Below are positions 63,417 through 64,000 of a stretch of 64,000 nucleotides of DNA, in pieces. Both the position numbers and the translations under genes were made by a program. The notes below the pieces were generated by a model, which had not been told where the DNA came from, did no database searches, and worked only from the letters and a program-made list of their open reading frames with translations. This DNA comes from Gemmatimonadota bacterium (lineage in GTDB: Bacteria; Gemmatimonadota; Gemmatimonadetes; Gemmatimonadales; GWC2-71-9): positions 44,778 to 108,777 of the forward strand of contig QHUS01000072.1 of NCBI GenBank assembly GCA_003222035.1, read 5' to 3'. Every line of letters begins with the position of its first letter. Within the stretch, counting starts at the first letter, position 1.

Positions 63417-64000
63417 TCAGAAGCCCACGTTGAGACGGAAAATCCAATAGGTCGGCGGTGGCGCCGTCTGGAAGTTGCTGACGATCCCGGTCGCCCCTTC
63501 GAAGTAGTTGGCTTCCGGGTCGATGCCGCTGAACCCGGTCCCCTTCCAGAGGTTACGGGCCGCGATGGTGAAGCTCGCCCGTGTCGCCCGGAACGATCGG
63601 GCCCACGCCGCCGGTAGCTCGTACGATGCGGAAACCTCCCGCAGCCGAACAAACGTCGCCTTCTCGATGAATCCCCACTGTGTGCGTGACGGTGTCTCTC
63701 GCAGCGCCACCACACGCGCCTGCTTCCACAAGGGGGCGTTTGGATCCACCAGGCCATCGCAGTTGAGCCGCGACTCGCAGCGGATCCGCTCGGTACCGTT
63801 GAGCTGGTAGTACCCGCTCTTGTGGTCGAACAACCCCTGGATGCGCAGCTGCTTGTTGAACAAGTCGAATCCTGGGACATAGACCACTTCCCAGCGCGGA
63901 TTGGCGTATCCCACGAATACGGCGCTGTCCGCCACGTGGATCTCACTCGCGGTGATGATGCCGTCTCCATTTGCATCCTCGAACGTGTAGGGCTGCTGCC
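63417..64000 (-). CDS. SusC/RagA-type TonB-dependent receptor, C-terminal part (partial)
   Basis: The frame runs off the window edge. The visible 193 residues are the C-terminal barrel of a SusC-type receptor: YTFEDANGDGIITASEIHVADSAVFVGYANPRWEV, then KATFVRLREVSASYELPAAWAR and IAARNLWKGTGFSGIDPEANYFEG, ending in PPTYWIFRLNVGF with the terminal phenylalanine. These motifs (vRLREVSxSYxLP, ArNL..wt.ysGxDPE) are diagnostic of SusC. It is upstream of the SusD gene in the same operon and imports the ligand that SusD captures. Confidence 0.93.
   Translation of the reverse strand, partial: QQPYTFEDANGDGIITASEIHVADSAVFVGYANPRWEVVYVPGFDLFNKQLRIQGLFDHKSGYYQLNGTERIRCESRLNCDGLVDPNAPLWKQARVVALRETPSRTQWGFIEKATFVRLREVSASYELPAAWARSFRATRASFTIAARNLWKGTGFSGIDPEANYFEGATGIVSNFQTAPPPTYWIFRLNVGF

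Overview
The window is GC-rich DNA that codes almost everywhere, with short gaps, many 1-4 bp gene overlaps and frequent GTG or TTG starts. Three things point to Gemmatimonadota or a close relative: a SusC/SusD-type pair and other TonB-dependent proteins beside high-GC metabolic genes, many secreted proteins of no known family, and a complete E1alpha/E1beta/E2/E3 pyruvate dehydrogenase set with its lipoylation genes. This is inference from gene content; there is no rRNA or other marker. I see no tRNA, rRNA, CRISPR array, insertion sequence or prophage.

Layout. 1-240: edge of a broken minus-strand gene and a hairpin of iterated 7-mers. 239-1864: thymidine kinase and dephospho-CoA kinase. 1861-6654: glycine-cleavage operon (promoter, gcvH, a metallo-hydrolase, single-chain gcvP, a LipM/LplA-type acyltransferase). 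6660-15721: peptide ABC transporter (substrate-binding protein, two permeases, two ATPases), a 33-residue membrane microprotein, a GRP/RhaT-like transporter and a secreted S9 peptidase; a POT peptide transporter follows on the other strand. 15759-18316: minus-strand operon from an FmdB zinc ribbon through two small proteins to the POT transporter. 18393-23176: lipoprotein, frameshifted TonB receptor, two small secreted proteins, class-I amidotransferase-like hydrolase, SCP2-like protein. 23238-32325: unknown protein head-to-head with a hybrid histidine kinase, two glycosyltransferases (one fused to DUF3108), several uncharacterised proteins, a glycine-oxidase-like enzyme. 32414-39231: lipA, pdhA, pdhB, pdhC, lpdA, a membrane protein and lipB. 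39185-45176: molybdopterin enzyme, TPR proteins, Ser/Thr kinase, M20 dipeptidase. 45249-48408: TPR gene broken by a 52-base poly-C run, glutamate dehydrogenase, lipoprotein. 48472-53362: minus-strand aminopeptidase, outer-membrane protein and an antiporter fused to a metalloprotease. 53433-61438: dnaE, accA, ricT-like, metG, M23 peptidase. 61449-64000: plug-like protein and a SusD/SusC pair.

Two themes tie genes together. (1) Lipoate-dependent one-carbon and acetyl-CoA metabolism: GcvH and E2 are the lipoyl carriers, LipB or the LipM-like protein would supply the octanoyl group, LipA would insert sulfur, and GcvP, the E1 subunits and E3 use the cofactor. (2) Peptide scavenging: Dpp-type ABC uptake, POT transporter, S9, M20 and other peptidases, with glutamate dehydrogenase available to deaminate the product.

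The most unusual signals are: a family of short elements built from iterated 7-8-base units, often as inverted pairs and found both between and inside genes (tdk leader, lipM-like, pdhC, pdhC-lpdA gap, lipB, dnaE and others); a 52-base poly-C run that shifts a reading frame; an in-frame antiporter-metalloprotease fusion; a strongly structured 188-base leader before the M23 peptidase; and promoters placed so close to start codons that several mRNAs should be leaderless. Several broken frames (window edge, TonB receptor, poly-C gene, a TPR gene with no start) could be real decay or sequencing/assembly error; the sequence alone cannot decide.
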